Assembly (NCBI GenBank): GCA_002257025.1
Contig: NCHA01000005.1
Span: 124,001 to 188,000 of the forward strand
DNA length: 64,000 bases
Direction of reading: 5' to 3'
Origin: Sphingobacteriales bacterium 16-39-50
Lineage (GTDB): Bacteria > Bacteroidota > Bacteroidia > Sphingobacteriales > Sphingobacteriaceae
Made by a program: the position numbers and the translations under genes. The notes under the pieces were generated by a model, which searched no databases, had not been told where the DNA came from, and worked only from the letters and a program-made list of their open reading frames with translations. Shown piece after piece: positions 62,241 to 64,000 of the stretch (within the stretch, counting starts at the first letter, position 1; every line of letters begins with the position of its first letter).

Positions 62241-63323
62241 TTATGACCACGCCTTTCTAAGGAAACGAAGCCAATTCTTACTAAAGATATTTTCAATATC
62301 CTCTTGTTTATATCCTCTTTTTAAAAGTATTTCTTCATACTTCTGAAGATCAGCAATCGAGTTCATATTCCAGGGAGATTGTTCTGTACCGAATATCCCA
62401 TCAAGATCACTGCCTATTGCAATATGTAAACTGTTACCAGCAATCTGGCAAATATGATCCCAATGATCAACCAGATTTTCGAGTCTTATATCCAGTTGCC
62501 ATGGATCTGAAATTGTGTCGATAAACCTAATATCCATGGCCCAGCAATCAAGCATACCTCCAATCACAGCTCCTCTTTCAATGAGCATTTTAATCTGTTC
62601 ATCGTTTAGTTGTCTTTGATTAGGAACTATTTTGCGGACATTGTTATGACTTGCCCACACCGGTCCCTGATATAAATCAAGTGCCTGATAAAATCCCTGA
62701 TCCGTAAGATGAGTCACATCAAGAATGAGATTCAAGGAGTTCATCTCTTTTAAAAGTTCAACTCCCTTATTAGTTAAAGGTCCCTCCATTTTGGTACCGG
62801 GAGCATATCTCCCGGGGCCAAAGTGAGATAAGCCCAGAGCCCTCAAACCGTAATCAAAGGCCGTATGCAAATAGTCGATATCCACTAAAGAATCTGCCCC
62901 TTCAAGACTAAGGATATAACCAATAGGCTTTTTATCATCTTCAATAACCGTATTATCCCAAAGCGCTAAATGATCATCCAGTTCCCTGACATTGGTTATC
63001 TGAACCATTTCTCCCAGCTTTTCCATTTCACGGTACCAGCAAAGCTGTGCCTGTGTCATCGCCCAGGCTTGCTGCGGAGAATTCCAACCGGGTAATGCGC
63101 TACCTGGAGGTGTATAACGTGCCAGCTGGGTAGCAACTACCAATCCAATCCTCCCTTTTCTTAGTTCAGGCAGACAAACCGTTCCCTTACCACGATCCGG
63201 CTTGTCTTTCATAAACATTTCCCTTTGCCTGATTTCTGATAAAGGGCGGGTCAGATCCCTGTTCCACTCTAGGGCATTCATAGAAAGATCTAAATGTGCG
63301 TCAACTATAAAGGGGCTATGCAT
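62241..63323 (-). CDS. M19-family (membrane dipeptidase-like) peptidase
   Basis: A 360-residue metallohydrolase of the renal-dipeptidase family. FIVDAHLDLSM (H10, D12) starts the barrel; YILSLEGADSL, GLRALGLSHFGPGRYA, LDVTHLTDQGFYQAL, VWASHNNVRKI and LHIAIGSDLDGIFG give the remaining metal ligands. The family cleaves dipeptides, including D-amino acid ones. No signal sequence is apparent. It lies 19 bases downstream of the 3-hydroxyacyl-CoA dehydrogenase-like gene and 15 before the ceramidase-like gene, so all three are one unit. Confidence 0.88.
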   Translation of the reverse strand: MHSPFIVDAHLDLSMNALEWNRDLTRPLSEIRQREMFMKDKPDRGKGTVCLPELRKGRIGLVVATQLARYTPPGSALPGWNSPQQAWAMTQAQLCWYREMEKLGEMVQITNVRELDDHLALWDNTVIEDDKKPIGYILSLEGADSLVDIDYLHTAFDYGLRALGLSHFGPGRYAPGTKMEGPLTNKGVELLKEMNSLNLILDVTHLTDQGFYQALDLYQGPVWASHNNVRKIVPNQRQLNDEQIKMLIERGAVIGGMLDCWAMDIRFIDTISDPWQLDIRLENLVDHWDHICQIAGNSLHIAIGSDLDGIFGTEQSPWNMNSIADLQKYEEILLKRGYKQEDIENIFSKNWLRFLRKAWS

Positions 63324-63342
63324 TATATTCTTCTGTAAAAAC

Positions 63343-64000
63343 CTATTTATTCTTATAATTAAAGGGGTACTTCTCTATAATAGAATGTATCTGGTGGCTA
63401 AACTTTTCCATTGTATTTTTCCATTTTTCAACTTCCTCATCAGAATAGTTATAGAACCCTTTCTTATTCTCCATACCAAGTCCTCCGTCTGCCAATATCT
63501 TTTTTAAAAAGCCAGGCAGATCTTTTGCCTTAGAAAGATCCGGATTCAGGTCCTTCATAACCACACCATAGGCATAAGTCCCCATCAAATCCATATACCT
63601 GCAATTTCCGGAAAATGGCAAATAGTATCCCGGATCATTTCTGCAAGCCCTGTCGATGTCACCTGCAGTTGCATACCCATTATCTACCAGAAATAATGCT
63701 TCTCTTGCCATGGCACTGATTAAGCGGCTACGTATCCCTGATTGATTAACAATATAAGGATCCTTAAACCAATATGATTTAGCCAGGATAAAAATTTCAT
63801 CTGCTAAGCCAGGATTATTATCTGAACTTATAATTTCAAGGAAAAATGTTGTGTGAGCTGGTTCTGTCCAGTTCAGACCGATCAACCGGTCCGGATGGTT
63901 ACAAACCTTTTGTAGTCCTATCAGATCGATGCTTTCTGTGTTAATTGCCAGCACAGCATCTTTCATTATAAAATCTTCGAGTTTCTTAATTAATTCCTTC
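63343..64000 (-). CDS. 3-hydroxyacyl-CoA dehydrogenase-like protein, partial (5' end outside window)
   Basis: The reading frame stays open to the window edge on the minus strand; upstream of the first in-frame Met it continues KELIKKLEDFI, so the true start is outside. The visible 218 residues hold the end of the NAD-binding domain (AVLAINTESIDLIGLQKV, RLIGLNWTEPAHTTFFLEII) and the C-terminal domain (IRSRLISAMAREALFLVDNGYATAGDIDRACR, LMGTYAYGVVM, GGLGMENKKGFYNY). It resembles 3HCDH and related carnitine or gulonate dehydrogenases. It heads the cluster with the M19 and ceramidase-like genes. Confidence 0.85.
   Translation of the reverse strand, partial: KELIKKLEDFIMKDAVLAINTESIDLIGLQKVCNHPDRLIGLNWTEPAHTTFFLEIISSDNNPGLADEIFILAKSYWFKDPYIVNQSGIRSRLISAMAREALFLVDNGYATAGDIDRACRNDPGYYLPFSGNCRYMDLMGTYAYGVVMKDLNPDLSKAKDLPGFLKKILADGGLGMENKKGFYNYSDEEVEKWKNTMEKFSHQIHSIIEKYPFNYKNK

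Noticed and set aside
1..64000. Complete tRNA, rRNA or transposase genes
   Set aside because: Spacers were read on both strands; no cloverleaf with anticodon arm, no rRNA text and no transposase or integrase motif was found.

Overview
The window looks like a chromosome segment of a Bacteroidota species close to Sphingobacteriaceae (Pedobacter-like). The grounds are the gene content (GcvT, ComB, a Bacteroidota-type fatty-acid cluster, nucleoside-permease and Gfo/Idh pairs, paired secreted M28 peptidases), the AT-rich spacers, a promoter of the TAnnTTTG class, weak Shine-Dalgarno sequences and many dispersed short intergenic repeats. The genus is an inference; no rRNA is present.

Region 1 (1 to about 17.7 kb) is accessory DNA, most likely the right-hand part of an integrative conjugative element. 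It opens with accessory genes of the kind found in Bacteroidota conjugative elements: two tandem 142-aa paralogues, an M23 peptidase, an ArdC-type antirestriction protein, a DUF4099/DUF3945-like protein and several conserved hypotheticals. A strongly structured noncoding stretch follows at 5.6-5.75 kb. A defence island then fills 6.5-17.5 kb. It holds (a) a PD-(D/E)XK nuclease-like protein followed closely by a DUF4238 protein, a two-gene unit I cannot match to a named system; (b) an AAA+ ATPase directly abutting a subtilisin-like protease, matching the IetAS (Gao_Iet) system; and (c) a convergent 1529-aa STAND NTPase with an N-terminal Mrr/Cap4-like nuclease, Avs-like. The island ends at a short stretch resembling a tRNA 3' end followed at once by a terminator, which I read as the probable attachment site.

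Region 2 (17.7-49.4 kb) is core chromosome. It has a Bax inhibitor-1 protein; metH behind a SAM-I riboswitch, then an S23-type four-helix-bundle gene between 23-bp perfect inverted repeats, then metF; and, on the minus strand, the thrA-thrB-thrC operon. Upstream of thrA lies a threonine-rich leader peptide with an attenuator hairpin not shown by ordinary gene calling. Next come rsgA-dtd-MazG, a KilA-N islet, comB, gcvT, rnhB, a PP2C-type regulator, a glycosyltransferase/flippase-like pair, ruvC, a HIT protein, greA, a 2-hydroxyacid dehydrogenase with rsmA, pdxA, the yceD-rpmF-plsX-fabH-accB-accC fatty-acid cluster, tatC and rpiB.

Region 3 (49.4-64 kb) holds two tandem secreted M28 peptidases separated by a REP-like palindromic element, two lipoproteins, a LutB-like Fe-S protein, an AraC-type regulator divergent from a nucleoside-permease-like MFS transporter plus Gfo/Idh/MocA oxidoreductase, and a minus-strand catabolic cluster (ceramidase-like protein, M19 dipeptidase, 3-hydroxyacyl-CoA dehydrogenase cut by the window edge).

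Intergenic repeats recur throughout. Several coincide exactly with stop or start codons, and one palindrome (core CTGACAGGGTTT) serves as the terminator at two convergent gene pairs. No rRNA, complete tRNA, CRISPR array or transposase gene was seen.
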